Origin: Rubritepida sp.
GTDB taxonomy: Bacteria; Pseudomonadota; Alphaproteobacteria; Acetobacterales; Acetobacteraceae
NCBI GenBank assembly: GCA_022843345.1
Contig: JALHNW010000018.1
Span: forward strand, 1-14,760
Direction: 5' to 3'
DNA length: 14,760 nt
In this document: in pieces, positions 14,400 through 14,760 of the stretch
How positions within the stretch are numbered: position 1 is the first letter of the stretch
Layout of the letters: each line of letters begins with the position of its first letter
Translations under genes and position numbers: made by a program
The notes under the pieces: generated by a model
Databases searched by the model: none
Told to the model about the DNA's origin: nothing
Seen by the model: the letters and a program-made list of their open reading frames with translations, nothing else

Positions 14400-14760
14400 T
14401 CAGCGCAGGACGATCTCCACGCGCCGGTTCTGCGGCTCGCGCACGCCCTGGGCCGTCGGCACCAGCGGCCGCTCGAAGCCGAAGCCCTGCACGCTGATCT
14501 CGCTGCGGTTGATGCCGTTGCGGACCAGCTCGCCCGCCACCGCCTCGGCGCGGCGCACGGACAGGCGCTGGTTGTAGGCAGCGGTGCCGGTGCGGTCGGC
14601 GTGGCCGCTCACCTCGATGCGCGTGCTCTGCACCCGGCGCGCGTTCTGCGCCGCGTCGGCGATGATCTGCCGCGCGCGGTCGGTCAGGTCGGCGCGGTCC
14701 CAGTCGAAGAAGACCAGGTAGGTGCGCGCGGGCGCGGGCGCGGCCGGGGCGGGCGCCACG
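14400..14760 (-). CDS. Second OmpA-family protein, C-terminal part (truncated by window end)
   Basis: The frame runs open to the end of the window, so only about 120 C-terminal residues are visible: an Ala/Pro hinge followed by a complete OmpA peptidoglycan-binding domain of 109 residues. The domain keeps SGHADRTG and LSVRRAEAV with the Asp and Arg that bind diaminopimelate. It differs from the domain of the ompA gene at 1475-2629 in only 11 of 109 residues and ends in the same VEIVLR. The apparent start near the edge is an internal GTG. Its codons are ordinary GC-rich ones, without the GGT/CGT preference of the first copy. Whether a barrel precedes the hinge cannot be seen. It converges on the acyl-CoA ligase. 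Confidence 0.92.
   Translation of the reverse strand, partial: VAPAPAAPAPARTYLVFFDWDRADLTDRARQIIADAAQNARRVQSTRIEVSGHADRTGTAAYNQRLSVRRAEAVAGELVRNGINRSEISVQGFGFERPLVPTAQGVREPQNRRVEIVLR

Noticed and set aside
12644..14497. Second plus-strand open frame through the acyl-CoA ligase
   Set aside because: Arg/Gly/Ala-rich out-of-frame reading of the ligase, with no domain.
1..14760. CRISPR array, insertion sequence, prophage, integron, tRNA or rRNA
   Set aside because: No regularly spaced repeats, transposase or integrase motifs, terminal inverted repeats, cloverleaf sequences or rRNA segments were seen on either strand.

Overview
This is a very GC-rich chromosomal window, gene-dense and strongly biased to G or C at third codon positions. 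The gene set is alphaproteobacterial: an OmpA-family porin with an Ala/Pro hinge, a COQ9-family protein next to def and divergent from rpsU, and a proton-translocating transhydrogenase with a split alpha subunit. The style of the proteins suggests Acetobacteraceae (Roseomonas-like). That placement is an inference from family resemblance; no rRNA or other taxonomic marker is present.

Layout. Bases 1-1285 hold the end of purE and all of purK, overlapping, on the + strand. Bases 1286-1474 are a hairpin-rich leader in front of an OmpA-family outer-membrane protein (1475-2629), which ends in a strong terminator. A second terminator, facing the other way, closes a minus-strand secreted Cys4/Gln-rich protein (2760-3308). 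Upstream of that, also on the minus strand, is a translationally coupled pair: def (4481-3981) and a COQ9-family gene (3984-3421). rpsU (4618-4821) diverges from def. It is followed tightly on the + strand by an unrecognised secreted Cys/Trp-rich protein, which seems to need a CTG start, and by a ChaC-like gamma-glutamylcyclotransferase. The ChaC-like gene overlaps the 3' end of pntB tail to tail. The minus-strand operon pntAA-pntAB-pntB fills 9221-6260. pepF, an M3 oligopeptidase, and an ABC1-family kinase form another coupled minus-strand pair (12484-9309). A long-chain acyl-CoA ligase (12540-14222) diverges from pepF behind a good sigma70-type promoter. The window ends inside a second OmpA-family gene on the minus strand. 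Its C-terminal domain is about 90% identical to that of the first OmpA.

Functionally the window is mostly core metabolism and envelope: purine synthesis, protein maturation (deformylase, S21), NADPH supply, ubiquinone support (COQ9, and possibly the ABC1 kinase), glutathione turnover, peptide degradation, fatty-acid activation and peptidoglycan-anchored porins. I see no phage, transposon, CRISPR, toxin-antitoxin or defence locus and no clear new multi-gene system. The parts most worth a second look are the two uncharacterised secreted cysteine proteins, the CTG-start call, the inverted OmpA paralogues and the structured leaders.
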